Shown here: piece by piece, positions 23,779-34,990 of the stretch
Position numbering within the stretch: the first letter of the stretch is position 1
Layout of the letters: the number at the start of each line of letters is the position of its first letter
Origin: Symbiodinium sp. CCMP2592
Lineage: Eukaryota; Sar; Dinophyceae; Suessiales; Symbiodiniaceae
Direction of reading: 5' to 3'
DNA length: 64,000 nucleotides
NCBI GenBank assembly: GCA_905221615.1
Contig: CAJNDT010003546.1
Coordinates: forward strand, 177,001 to 241,000
Made by a program: the position numbers and the translations under genes
The notes under the pieces: generated by a model
The model's input: only the letters and a program-made list of their open reading frames with translations
Told to the model about the DNA's origin: nothing
Databases searched by the model: none

Positions 23779-23874
23779 AGAAGGGGCCCCCACCCTGTAA
23801 TAGTGACTATAAGGATTATATTCGGGCCCTATTATATCCTATGATACCACTATTACAGGGTGCGGGTCCCTTCT
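23779..23874. repeat. Family P element, copy P1
   Basis: Inverted ends AGAAGGGGCCCCCACCCTGT and inverse with two changes. It is flanked by a 12-bp direct repeat AAGATATTACCT (23767-23778 and 23875-23886). Confidence 0.9.
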
Positions 23875-24164
23875 AAGATATTACCTCAGCACAGAAAATG
23901 CACAGCAAAGACGAGTGTCGTGCCTTAAGAAATCCGAACAGTGAATGCTGTTTCCAGCCGTTAAGACCGCCAAACACTTGACGTCCAAAAACTTTAGGCA
24001 ATTCCACAAAATCGCCGACCGGGCTTTTCACAGCCTAAACCCCTAAAACCTAAACCCTCAACCCTAAACCCTAAATCCTAAACCCCTAGAGTTATCTGTG
24101 TGCCGCGCTCTCGAAATTCTCCACGCCATTCTCGATTCCAAACCTTGGGATTCAGGGTTTGAGC

Positions 24165-24243
24165 GAGAATAGGGTTTTGGGGCGTTCCCTATTATAGCTA
24201 TGGTATACAATCCCCCAAACCCTATTCCAAATGTTAAGGCCCC
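24165..24243. repeat. Family F element, truncated copy F7
   Basis: The right arm ends AATGTTAAGGCCCC followed by TATAT. The left terminus is lost. Confidence 0.7.
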
Positions 24244-24913
24244 TATATCTATATTATTTGGCATGTGGGCCTGGAGTGGTTTCGGGGCGGGGTTGCTGTT
24301 CGCAAGACCTGCGGCTCGAACCTTACCATGTCTGCCTCATCCTAAGAGAAGGAAATCAGGATGCTTCGCCAACACGGTACACCTCGACGAAATCAGTTCT
24401 GCACAAACTACGATCGACACTTCCTTCGTGTCCAATTGAATATTTTGGAAACTAGTATCATGAAGTGGCAGCTCGTGCATACCACTATTCCACAAACACT
24501 GAACCATAGGCTCTAATCATACCACAAAAACGATGTTCACCGAACTTGTCGCCCACTATACTCATGCACCCTAACCTGAAAAGCTCTCACTGCCCTCGCG
24601 AATGCCGAAGAAACGAAGGCTCAAAGTGTGTTTAACGTGGGCGGTTTGTATAAGGCAGCTCACTACAGCCGTCAGCTGAGTTCCCAATAAGCCCCCATAA
24701 ACCCTGAACGCAAAAAGAATAGTTATAACCATCTGACTTCCCTCTGAACCCTACACCCCCAAACCTCCAAACCAGTAAACCCTCCACTAAACCCGTTTAG
24801 GAATCGGTATGGCCGGGTAGGGCCTGGGCTTTAAATCTAGGAGTTTTGCCCCCTTGCAGTTGTGTGAATATGTAACTCGGCCCATTGAGGCATAAAGCCG
24901 AAAATCTAATCTC
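24244..24913. other. Gene-free stretch
   Basis: No gene is recognised. Confidence 0.45.
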
Positions 24914-25027
24914 TACCTATAGTCTCCATTGTAGTTCCTTTTTTTGGTTAACCAATTTTATGGTTAGGATCGTATAATAGAGGTTTTGCTTGACCAAAAA
25001 AAGGAACTACAATGGAGACTATAGGTA
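24914..25027. repeat. Family D element, copy D2
   Basis: Inverted ends ATAGTCTCCATTGTAGTTCC and inverse, with TA at both borders. Confidence 0.92.
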
Positions 25028-25094
25028 CAGCCTTTCATAACCGGTAAAACACTCCCTTCTGGAGACCCCAGCATGGACCACAGACACCAACCAA

Positions 25095-25210
25095 TCCGTT
25101 CTAGTCCCTAATCTAGTTATAGCACGATATACCCCCAAAACCGTATTCTACGCATAGTACCCTTCATTTGTTGCAGCCCTTGTTTCTTCCAACTTTCTGG
25201 CTTCTGCTTC
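25095..25210. repeat. Remnants of families F and E
   Basis: A decayed F fragment at about 25095-25157 is followed by a solitary E end (CCAACTTTCTGGCTTCTGC) at 25189-25207. Confidence 0.55.
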
Positions 25211-25678
25211 CGTTCTGAAGGAGGGTCCCGTGGGGCCCGAGCAGGACAGAACCACCGGCTTGCAGTGGCACATCCAAGCCACACCTGGAGGATTGCCAGG
25301 GGTAGGAGCGTTTGGGGGTCCAGAGGGTTTTGGTGCGTTGGTAAGAGATTTCGCGAACAAGGCCTTTGGGCTTAGGGTTTAGGCATCCCTGTATGTGTGA
25401 GGTGAGCCCGGCAAGCAGGATCCGGTTATTCCTTGTTGGTCTCCTTGGGTTGCAATCCTACTTCCTAAACTCGTGCCCAGCTTAGGCCCTAAACCTCAAC
25501 TCCGCCCAAAATTGAAGGGTTCAGGGCTCAGTGACCCTGATACCCACATGGGTCTGCGGTTTAGGGTTGAGCCGACTCATGCCGTAAACAAGGCGACCGA
25601 ACCTTTGCGCCTGAGTTTCGGGGCTCTTGGTTGGCCAGGGCCTGCATTTGGCATTTTGGGTTCAGTCTTGGGTTGAAG
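25211..25678. other. Gene-free stretch
   Basis: No gene is recognised. The open frames on both strands lack any known motif. Confidence 0.45.
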
Positions 25679-25792
25679 TTGGGTACGACCCCCACTCAGT
25701 AACAGCTGAATCATATTCATAATATAGATATATTAGGACCTTAATTGTAGCCCTATATATTATAGACTCTTACTGTGTGGGTGCAGTACCTA
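25679..25792. repeat. Family G element, copy G1
   Basis: Ends TTGGGTACGACCCCC and inverse. Flanking 8-mers are GGTTGAAG and GGTTGAAT (7 of 8 identical). Confidence 0.88.
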
Positions 25793-26477
25793 GGTTGAAT
25801 TAAGGGTCTACAGAGTGTTGCCCAACAAAAACCGACTCGGATTGCCCGGAAATGAAGGCGTCTGGGGCTACTCCTTTCCTCGTTCCAACCAGTCTGCGCG
25901 GCGAAGCTAAAGCCTCTGCGCCGGTTCGATGCTCTAGCGCCCTAAACGCTGAAATAACATTAAGCCTGCAACTCCCAAACCTGGAGGTCCGGAGACAACC
26001 CCGAACCCCGGACCCCTAAACCCCAAACCCAAAACTCCAAAGCCTCAAACCCTGAACCCCAAACCCTAAAGCCCTGAATCCCTAAAAGCTTGGGCGCAAG
26101 GCTCTAAGCCATCACGGCTTTCAACTGCCACAGCGACCTGGTCAGGGTGTAAGGTTGAGGGTTAGGGGTTTAGGGCTTACAGTTTGTGGTGATTCAGGGC
26201 TCAATGTGGCGCTGTGCTTTGCTTAAAGGCTCCGGGGGGGTAGGGTTTAGCCTTTGGAGTCTCAGGGCTTGACTAAAGTGGTTCCAACGTGTCCGATGCT
26301 ACAGCGGCGTTGAGCTGATTGCACAGCTGAAAAATTGCGTCGGCGCGCATGGGGGACGACAACATCGGCACGCAACTCGAAGAGCTAGAGCTTGGGCAAC
26401 AAATCCTCATGCAGACCTCTGATTAACAGGCTCCGGTTCTTTAAGGACCTGCCTACTAGGATCCCTACTATAATCCG
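25793..26477. other. Gene-free stretch
   Basis: No gene is recognised. Broken CCCTAAA words lie at 25995-26080. Confidence 0.5.
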
Positions 26478-26582
26478 TACCTGCAGGCTCCATTGTAGTT
26501 CCCTTTTTTTGGCTTATCCAACTATATATTAAGGATCCTATAAAGTAACCCCAAAAAGGAACTACAATGGAGACTATAGGTA
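26478..26582. repeat. Family D element, copy D3
   Basis: Core CTCCATTGTAGTTCC and inverse, with TA at both borders. 105 bp. Confidence 0.9.
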
Positions 26583-27415
26583 TGAGGGATATTTATCAAC
26601 TTTCCGTCTGCAGTAGACTCAGTCGACTCTACTGCAAAGATTCTCCAGCCAGCAGTCGGATAGTCCTGCAATTCCGAAAAAAACCCGAACCGGAAATCCT
26701 GGGCAACTAAACCAACCTCAAATCCCAAAATTCCCAAACCAGCGGACTGTTAACCTTCCTGCACACTTCCGCTGCATTAAACAAACGTCTGAATATTCAA
26801 ACTAGGACTTGGGGGGGTGGTTTTTTGCTGTGGATGTGTCCGTAATGGTGCTGCCAACTATTCCTTCATCACACAAAGCCATGACAACCATAAAATGCCA
26901 TTAGAAAAGGCTTTAATATAACCCTTGTAGATCCTGTATAAGTCCTCTGAAAATCCCTGCAGATACTGATACTCTTGTGGAAGCTAGTGTAACTCCCACA
27001 ATTCTTTTAAGGCCTTGGCAAAAAAAACCTGGGAACTAAACCCTAAACCCACAAATCTCGGGGTCGGACGATGCCGTACTCCCTCCGCAGCTTCGTCACC
27101 GATGCCTTATTGGCGACCTCCCAAGTTCCCAAAAATTTCGCTTCTAGGGGCCTCTGTGGGCTTTTAAGTAATTGCTGTCAAGGGCTCCGCAGACAACGCA
27201 TGTATCGAAGGGGTGAAACAGGTGGGGGGGGAAACAAGAACATGGAGCCCTTGCAGAATGCCAGAGGAACGGCAACCCTGATAATAACCCTTATGTTTAC
27301 AGTAACACCTTATACTGACGCTCCCCATTTCCCACGCACCTTCTTCAGCTTGACCCTGCAGACCTCCTTCCACTCCGCCCCCCTGCAAGGCAGGTGACAT
27401 CTTGAGAGCTCCAGA
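26583..27415. other. Gene-free stretch
   Basis: Open frames of 70-108 codons exist on both strands near 27.1-27.4 kb but overlap each other and show no domain. Confidence 0.45.
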
Positions 27416-27505
27416 TGGGAGTTTCCGACAATTCGGGGTACCTTATTATAAGGATCCTACTGCTTAGGGTACTATATTAGGGTCCCCTATTTTCGGAAAC
27501 TCCCA
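27416..27505. repeat. Family A element, copy A5
   Basis: A 90-bp copy flanked by GA on both sides. Confidence 0.92.
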
Positions 27506-27574
27506 GATGGGATTGCAGGCCTGCTCTGTCAGAAACAAGCCCTTTGCGTGTATATTATAGGGGTGATACACACA

Positions 27575-27655
27575 CTGACAACCCTAAACCCTAAACCCTG
27601 AAAGCCTAAACCCTAAACCCTAAAACCCTAAGCCCTAAAACCCTAAACCCCAACC
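27575..27655. repeat. Interstitial CCCTAAA tract
   Basis: Imperfect CCCTAAA, CCCTAAAA and CCCTAAG units. Confidence 0.85.
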
Positions 27656-27754
27656 ACCACGATAGTAGTTCCTGTAGCCGTTCCTCGCCTTCGTAGGTCT
27701 CTATGGTGGCCTTAAGATGTAAACCGGCAGATGCCCCATGCAGACGCCTACAGG

Positions 27755-27875
27755 ACCCTAAACCCTAAACCCCTAGACTCTAAACCCTAAACCCCTAGAC
27801 TCTAAACCCTAAACCCCTAGACTTTAAACCCTAAACTCCTAGACTCTACACCCTAAACCCCTAAACTCTAAGCAC
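27755..27875. repeat. 22-bp telomere-derived tandem array
   Basis: About five copies of a unit reading CCCTAAACCCCTAGACTCTA, with small changes. Confidence 0.85.
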
Positions 27876-27946
27876 CCTAAAGCCAAAATGGGACCTTGGG
27901 GTCAGAAGTTCCAAGCCCTGAGCCTCAATCCATCTGTGCCTTAGGC

Positions 27947-28072
27947 CTACTTGTCAGGTATCACATGGGGAACTACAGGGTTAACTTTTTTGGATATATA
28001 GGGATAAGGGGTTATATAGGGACTATACTACCCCAAAAAGGTTAAAGGTTGCCTACTCTGCTACTAGGTAGG
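27947..28072. repeat. Diverged hairpin element (U)
   Basis: GGTTAACTTTTTTGG and its partial inverse CCAAAAAGGTTAAAGG flank a GGATATATAGGG centre. Confidence 0.5.
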
Positions 28073-28192
28073 TTTAGGGTTTAGGAGCTCTGAGCCCTGA
28101 TCCCGAAGCCCTGAAGATTTAAAACCCAACACCTACAAGTCCTCTAAACCTTCCTCAACAAGTCAAACCCCACCAAAAGACCTTATGTATAT

Positions 28193-28335
28193 ACATGTAG
28201 GCATATAGACAGGTAAACGGACAGATATAGAGATAGATAGATATGAGATATCGATCGATGGCTGGAAAAACAACTAGTGAAACTCTTATACAGATAGGTA
28301 GATAGATGCAAGGATGGACAGATAGATACATAGTT
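28193..28335. repeat. GATA-rich tract
   Basis: Irregular GATA/GACA/GATG repeats. Confidence 0.8.
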
Positions 28336-29983
28336 GCACGTGGGATAGAGAACGAGTCATGTAAGCTGATTCGGATGTTCATATGGGATAATTCGCAACA
28401 ATTAGCCTCCGCACTTTGGGCTGAGGATTAAGGGTTTAAGGGCTTAAGGTTTAGGGCCAGTGTCCGTTAAGCTCTTACTTCATAATTCACCTCGACCCGA
28501 CAAGAGCATCCGGCCCAAAACAACCAAACCGCGTGACACACAACGACAGAACAGCGCCCAGGCCTGTAGGCCGGATCGTCGATGATGCAGGCCGGCGGCA
28601 TCGGGTCTGACTTGGGCCTGGGGCTTCTTGGCAGTCTTGGCAGAGGAGCTGCAGGGCTTAGGTCTTTTGTGTGTTGCGTTGCGGAGCGGGGGGCGGGGGT
28701 AGGGGGTAAGCTTAATCAAGGGTTTACGGGGTTGCTTGTAAACTTGTCAAGGCGGAAATCAACTCCGCCCTGTAAGATCTGTAAGCAGCTAGCATCTAAG
28801 CCGCCTTGCGTTGGGCGAAAACTCGAGGTATGTCTCTGAAGGACATACCCGTAACGGCCTGCGCCCTACAGGCTAAAACCCCAAAGGAACATCACCACAC
28901 CCCTACGTCCAAAACCCCAAAACCGCCAAGCCCCGAAAAGACAGCCTCAAAACCCTAGTTTGCAAACCATTCACCAAAAAAGGCCCCAAGAGCTGCAATC
29001 CTAAACCCTAAGGCCCAAACCCTAAACTGGCCTTAAACCCCAAAGGCACATCACACGAGCCGAGCTGCTTCAGCTCTCTCTTCGACCACGGCTCTCGCTT
29101 CAGGTCCTTTTCAAGAAAGGGATCAGGGGTTTAGGGTTTAGGAGGGGTGTCTTCGGATTGAAGGATTTGAGGCTGAAAGGGGTGTGTAGCAGCTCAGGGC
29201 ATGCACTGACGCAACATAGTAGCCTCTTCCTGAGATCTCCTGAGACGCATACTGAACCTTACAAAACCGTAAACCTCTAACCTTAGAAACCCGAAGCGCT
29301 ACACGCATAAAACAAATAATACTAAACACAGAAACAGCCATCAGAATAATTGCTAATGAACTATCGTCATAAACAATCAGAAAAATAATGCCAATAATCA
29401 TCTGGCTTTTTCGCAGTTCCCAAACCCTAAACCCTAAACCCTAGTTTAAGGCTCTTCAGACGTTGTTTTTGCCCCCCCCCTCCGCCGAAGCTTCCGACCT
29501 CGATGACGATGGCATCCTGCAGCTCCTCGGAATTTGCTCTGCTTTTGGGTTAGAGGTAGGCTTTCTTAGTTTTTGTTGTTGTTTAGGGTTTAGGGTTCTT
29601 TTCCGACTAATCCACTTTTGGGCTAGATTTATGGTTTCTTGGTGGTTTAGGGTTTAGGGTTTAGGGGGGTCTTTCTTCCGATTAATCCGCACAGTCTCAG
29701 CACATTGGCTAGATTTTAAAGTTTAAGCTTTTAATTAGTTGCTCTTTGTGTGGCAGTGGTTGTGGTTGTTGTTGGTTGTTTGTTGTGTGTGTGTGTAACT
29801 TTGTATGTCGTGCATTTGGGGGGGTTTTGGATTTGGGGTTCAGGGTTTACATGGAAACTGTTGTTTGTGTTTGTTGCGTGGGTTCATGGTTTGAGGGTTT
29901 AAAAATCTTGAGCATGGGTATTCAGGTTCTTGGGATTGCTGCTTGGCTTTGAGTCAGCAAAGTAGATGTAAACAAACAACAAC
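28336..29983. other. Gene-free stretch
   Basis: Telomere-like tracts at 29424-29441, 29583-29597 and 29645-29665. G+T-rich sequence at 29740-29900. No domain-bearing frame. Confidence 0.5.
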
Positions 29984-30076
29984 TACCTAGAGGCTCCATA
30001 GTAGTTCCTTTTTGTGGTTCATATTGAGAATCCTATAAGGTAATCCCAAAAACGAACTACTATGGAGCCTATGGGT
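29984..30076. repeat. Family D-prime element, copy 2
   Basis: Ends GGCTCCATAGTAGTTCC and inverse, with TA at both borders. 93 bp. Confidence 0.9.
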
Positions 30077-30627
30077 AGATCCACCATTTTCGTCCATATG
30101 CACATGCAGCTTCCGGAGTTGAGCGAGTCTGGAGATTGCGATGTAAACAAACGAAATACAAAATCAATCATCGTGTGTAGAAAAAAAGGCAAACACATGT
30201 AAGTTGCGTATTCGACAACTGCCCGTAGATGTTGAGATTCATATTTTTACTTGTGCTTCTGCAGGTTTTCTGTGCTTGTTTGGGGGAGGGGCGTGAAACC
30301 TTTCAAGTTCTCTGAACCCTAAACCCTAAACCTTTAAGTCTGAACCCAGACCTTAAACTCAAATCCTGCACCCTAAGCCCCTACATGAACCCCGCAAACC
30401 TTGCAAGGGGCAGTCTAGGGTTCTGGGGTATGCAGTAGTATAGCTGCTACAAGAGAGCTATTCTCGAACCGAAACCCTAAAACCTTAAATCTAAACTCTG
30501 AGTCCTCAAAACTATTATATTGTTTAGGCTTTTGTATCAAACTCGCCGAGCCCCAGGCCGTCATAGCAATCGGCGGCGCGCCCACCGAACCATGTTTCGC
30601 TGCCCCCTAGTCGTACTTGGGCATAGG
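30077..30627. other. Gene-free stretch
   Basis: No gene is recognised. Confidence 0.45.
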
Positions 30628-30754
30628 TTGGGTACTGCCCCCATACAGTAACAGTCTATAATAGGGCTACTATTAAGGTCACCTTAAGGTCCTTATATTA
30701 TATATCTATACAATGAATATTATCCAACTGTTACTGAGCGGGGGCAGTACCCAA
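30628..30754. repeat. Family G element, copy G2
   Basis: Ends TTGGGTACTGCCCCC and inverse. Flanked by a perfect 8-bp direct repeat GGCATAGG (30620-30627 and 30755-30762). Confidence 0.93.
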
Positions 30755-30804
30755 GGCATAGGGTTTGAGGGCTTTGCCTTTAACCTTATTGAGGGCTGCA
30801 GGGC

Positions 30805-30908
30805 TCCTAAACCCTAAACCCTAAACCCCTAAACCCCTAAACCCCTAACCCCTAAACCCCTAAACCCCCTAAACCCCTAAACCCCCTAAACCCCCTAAAC
30901 CCCTAAAC
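30805..30908. repeat. CCCTAAAC tract
   Basis: Some thirteen units of CCCTAAAC or CCCCTAAAC. The inverse orientation (TTTAGGGG) follows at 31010-31070, making a large inverted arrangement around 30960. Confidence 0.9.
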
Positions 30909-31009
30909 CGAAATCGGGCCATGGGCCCGGGAGATGGGGTTGAGGGTTTCATGGGATCGCTTGCTCTTTGGCCTGGGCTCTTCGGTTTAGTAAGGCCTTC
31001 GGTTTAGGG

Positions 31010-31072
31010 GGTTTGGGGGTTTAGGGGTTTAGGGGTTTAGGGGTTGAGGGGTTTAGGGTTTAGGCTCTTCGA
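31010..31072. repeat. TTTAGGGG tract, inverse of the preceding tract
   Basis: GGGGTTTAGGGGTTTAGGGG units on the opposite strand from 30805-30908. Confidence 0.88.
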
Positions 31073-31614
31073 TTTAGTAAGGCCTTCGGACGTCAGAAAA
31101 AAACAGGGCATCTCCAAAAACGCTGGCGATATGTAGTATAGCTGAAGAGTTGTAGTCATGTTCGTCGGGTTCCTTGAGATCTTCGGGTTCCTGAGATAAA
31201 ACTGTGGAAACACAGTTCCCAGAGCCCTCGTGTAGCTGTTGGGGCCCTTATCTTATTGCCAACACTACCTTGGCTGCCCGAAGAAAGTTCAACGCAAGAG
31301 CTGGAAGCAGCATGAGGGAAATAGCAATGATGGTGACCGTTCTCTTTTCTTCCATTGCTGAGCGTATCCCAAAACCACAGACTCCAAGCCCTGAGATCTG
31401 AACCTAAAACCCTAAACTCAAAAACCCTAAACCCTATAAGCCCTCATCTTGGTTTGGGGTTTAGGGGTTGGAGGTAGGGATTAGGGCGAAGGTGTAGTAG
31501 GGTTGAGGGTGCATTAGACTAGCAGGCACCCTAAACTCCGGAAATCCTCGACCCCAGCTGCCTTCACAAGCTCCCGGCTTCGATTTCTATCTTGAACCCT
31601 AAGCCCATCTAAAA
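31073..31614. other. Gene-free stretch
   Basis: No gene is recognised. Confidence 0.45.
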
Positions 31615-31718
31615 TGGGAGTTTCCGAAAATGAGGCACCCTAATATAGTACCCTAAATAGTAGGATCCTTATTATAAGGACACCAGAATAAGATACCCCT
31701 AATTTTCGGAAACTCCCA
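31615..31718. repeat. Family A element, copy A6
   Basis: A 104-bp copy flanked by AA on both sides. Confidence 0.92.
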
Positions 31719-31952
31719 AATCTAGACCCTGAACCCCAGTAAACCCTCTGCGGTTGGACCTCGATGGAATGGGCTGCATCCATCTCTTTCCGAGTGGGCA
31801 TTCGCATCATCCTCGGTTGCAGCCGCGGACTTGGGTAGGTTTTTGTTTTGAAGGCCTCTTTTCCGACCGCATGCGTCTGTGCATCGAAAAGCCCACATGG
31901 GGCAGGTTAGTACCGCCAAGCGTTGTGTAGCATGTAGGGTAAACTTAGTACA

Positions 31953-31979
31953 GGGGCCTGAACAATTGGACTAGGCCCC
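31953..31979. repeat. 27-bp family F remnant with fused ends (F9)
   Basis: GGGGCCTGAACAATTGGA is joined directly to CTAGGCCCC followed by TATA. Both outer ends are present and the whole interior is gone. Confidence 0.8.
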
Positions 31980-32563
31980 TATATTAGAGTAGGTTGGATT
32001 TCGGGTGCAGGGTCTCGGGTCGGCCGGTACCTCGACTACCAAGAGTACACAGGTTTAGGGGGTTTAGGGTTAGAAGCTGCCCATGGCCATAGAACTAAGG
32101 ATCATTAATCTGGGTACAAGTAATTCGGGTGTCGAGGTGTAGGGTGGAGGGGTCTCGGTGCGAAAGGCTTAAGGCATGGGGTTTAGGCTTAGGCGTTCGT
32201 GAACCCTGAAACCGTAAACCCTAAAACCCTAAAGCCCCAAATCCCTAAACCCCTAAAACCCTGAAGCCCTAAACCCCTAAACCCCAAACCCTGACTAGCT
32301 TCAACTTGTTTCTGCGACGAAACCAAACCCCACAGCCCCAACCACTGCACGCCCGCTGCCGAGAACTATTCTCGGTTATATAGCCCTGCTAGACCCCAGA
32401 TACAACTACGCCTTTCAAGAACCCACTTGTATTGTAACAAATATGAAAACACTCCAAAAAAGCATATACAGTTCTCACTGTTCTGGCCCCTATATTGCTC
32501 TACATGTCAGCCCGGTTGCTGAACCCCAGTTTTATATGCTTAAAGCCCGGCACATAACTAGTA
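31980..32563. other. Gene-free stretch
   Basis: Broken CCCTAAA words at 32200-32295. No gene is recognised. Confidence 0.5.
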
Positions 32564-32785
32564 TGGGGGCCTTAATAACCCTTAAGAATTAGAATAAGGG
32601 CTTTGGGGCATATTACACTGCTATACAACCCAAGAAGGATTGGTAATCAACGAATGCGCAGATGTCCCAAGGTGGAATAACATATTACAGGGGCCTTAAC
32701 AAACTCATTACCTTTATTGATTTGGTGGTTCCTGATTATAACTGTAGTATAATTGTCCCCGAAACCCTATTCTAATTATCATGGC
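32564..32785. repeat. Two neighbouring family F copies (F10, F11)
   Basis: F10 (32564 to about 32645) has GGGGGCCTTAATAACC at its left and a decayed right side. F11 (32690-32785) starts GGGGCCTTAACAAACTC and ends with CCCTATTCTAATTATCATGG. Confidence 0.75.
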
Positions 32786-32867
32786 TGATGAGGAACTCAT
32801 GGAGATCCGCCCCCTAAGTCCCCGTCTTCGCATGCCAGTTGCCGAACCAGTTGCTGTCCAAAGCCTT

Positions 32868-32935
32868 GGGTTTAGGGTTTAGGGTTTAGGGTTTAGGGTT
32901 TAGGGTTTAGGGTTTAGGGTTTAGGGTTTAGGGCA
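32868..32935. repeat. Perfect interstitial (TTTAGGG)n tract
   Basis: Nine consecutive perfect TTTAGGG units, the cleanest telomere-type array in the window. Confidence 0.97.
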
Positions 32936-33260
32936 TAGGTTGGCTTTGTTATCGTCTCTGGCTTTTGGTTCAGGGCTTCGAACTCTAAGTAGGGCCTCGG
33001 TATTGGTGCATTGCGCACGCGTTCCAGCCTGGAATGAAAACGGTCGTTGTGGCCTTGCTTGTGTTGAAAGCTGGGGTCCGGTTTTGGGGACTGAGGGAAG
33101 TTTGAGCTGCCTGGACACGGAACCTCGCAGTTTTCCGGCTTTGCAGGTTTGCATCGGGTACCCTGCCTCTATACAGCATTGTCACCGCATTCACTGATAT
33201 TAAGAAGCTTATGGGCTGTAGGATCTCGCCGGTCTGGTGTTCATCATCTACGGTAGTATC

Positions 33261-33348
33261 GGGGCCTCAATAACTAGAATGGTTTTTTTGGTATATTTGT
33301 ATTTAGAATACGGAACCCCAAAATAGTATTGGTAGTTATTTAGGCCCC
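33261..33348. repeat. Family F element, copy F12
   Basis: Left GGGGCCTCAATAACTAGAAT, right GGTAGTTATTTAGGCCCC followed by TATA. Confidence 0.85.
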
Positions 33349-33819
33349 TATATTATGCACACGAAAATCAGCCCCAACGCGCCCAAGATAGAAAGCATGC
33401 AAAGGGCATGCACCCCTCGCACACGGAAGTCTAAACCCATCGCAAACGCAAATGTTACATAGTATTGCAGCAGTTTGTGGTTACCAGGCAGAGAAAAAAT
33501 TCGGTTGATCCTCAACCCCAAACCCAGAAAACAAAAAAAGTCGCGTTGAGTCTGAACGCAACCACAGGTTCTATAAGCCCTCGAGAACCCTGACCTTGAA
33601 CTAGCCTTGAGCCCCAAAACCCCCAACACTCCGGCTGCAGGAATTCTTTTTGCCGTCCCTCTGTTGCTGAAGGTTGGACCTCACCAACGGCAGAAGGAAT
33701 GCTGGGGAGCCAACGATTAACACAACCGCGATGGCGCAATGCGCCTTGGATGGGAGCCCCCTAAGGGATTGCGGTTCAAGTCCTGGGGTTTGATTTGCTT
33801 TCAATCTTGAGCTCGTCTC
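33349..33819. other. Gene-free stretch
   Basis: No gene is recognised. The overlapping minus-strand frames of 67-93 codons show no known domain. Confidence 0.45.
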
Positions 33820-33935
33820 TTCGTCATCGATTCATTGCTCCATTGCTTCATTGATTCATAGGTTCGTTGGCTCATTGGTTCGTTGATTCATTGACTCATT
33901 GCAGCAATAACTCATTGATTCATTAGTTACATTAG
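33820..33935. repeat. Short tandem repeat of CATTGATT type
   Basis: Degenerate 8-11 bp units such as TTCATTGATTCATTG and TTGGTTCGTTGATTC. Confidence 0.85.
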
Positions 33936-34077
33936 TTGACTGCATCTAGGTTCCTGAATAGCCCCTTCATATTAAAGGTACCATGTTGCCTAATATTCGC
34001 TTGTAATGCGGGAACCCAAAAACAAAAAGAGCAAGAGGGTACTCAGAAACCTAGGAATGACTGACGGATTACTCGCT

Positions 34078-34990
34078 TGCTTGCTTGCTGGCTTGCTTGC
34101 GTGCTTGCCTGCCTGCCTGCCTGCTTAGGTGGGTGGGTGGGGGTGGGGGTGGGTGTGTCTGTGTGTCTGTGCGTCTGTGTGTCTGTGTGTCTGTGCGTCT
34201 GTGTGTCTGTGTCCGTCTCTGTCTCTGGTGTGTGTGTGTGTGTGTGTGTGTGAGTGAGTGTGTGAGTGGGTGTGCATGCGCGTGCGCGTGCGCGTGCGCG
34301 TGCGCGTGCGGGTGCGGGTGCGGGTGCGGGTGCGGGTGCGGGTGCGGGTGCAGGTGCGGGTGCGGGCACGTGCGCGTGCGGGCACGTGCGCGTGCGCTTG
34401 CACATGCGCATGCCCGTGCGCGCGTGTGCATGTGCGTGTGCATGTGCATGTGCATGTGCATGTGCATGCGCATGTGCATGTGTATGTGCATGTGCATGTG
34501 CGTGTGCGTGTGCGTGTGCGTGTGCGTGCGCGTGGGCGTGGGCGTGCGCGTGCGCGTGTGCGTGTGCGTGTGCGTGTGCGTGTGCGTGTGCCTGCAGTGC
34601 GTGTGCGTGTGCGTGTGCGTGTGCGTGTGCGTGTGCGTGTGCGTGTGCGTGTGCGTGTGCGTGTGCGTGTGCGTGTCCGTGTCCGTGTCCGTGTCCGTGT
34701 CCGTGTCCGTGTCCGTGTCCGTGTCCGTGTCCGTGTCCGTGTCCGTGTCCGTGTGCGTGTGCGTGTGCGTGTGCGTGTTGTGTGTGCATGAGTGGCATGA
34801 GTGTGTTTGCGTGTGCGTATGCGTGTCTGCGGGTGCGGGTGCGGGTGCGTGCCTCTGGTTGCTGGATGCTTATAGGACACACCGACGGACGGAGGGATGG
34901 AGGGACGGAGGGATGAAGGGACGGAGGGACGGAGGGACGGGAAGAAGGGATGGATGGATGGATGGATGGATGGATGGATGGATGGAGGTG
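34078..34990. repeat. 0.9 kb mosaic tandem repeat with hexamer blocks
   Basis: Ordered blocks run as follows: (CTTG)n and (CCTG)n at 34078-34126, GTGGG to 34155, GTGTCT to 34225, (GT)n to about 34260, (GTGCGC)n to 34306, (GGGTGC)n to 34360, (GTGCAT)n to about 34500, (GTGTGC)n to 34675, (GTGTCC)n to 34752, (GTGTGC)n again, then (GGGACGGA)n and (GGAT)n to 34986. Because the unit is six bases, every frame on both strands stays open. The Cys-Val, His-Ala, Arg-Thr and similar frames of up to 342 codons here are artefacts of the repeat. Confidence 0.97.

Noticed and set aside
32868..32935. True chromosome end
   Set aside because: Only nine TTTAGGG units, with unique sequence on both sides.
33727..33800. 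tRNA-like A-box (TGGCGCAATGCG) and B-box (GGTTCAAGTCC)
   Set aside because: The T stem pairs at only three of five positions, one of them a wobble. The D arm is too short and no anticodon arm forms.
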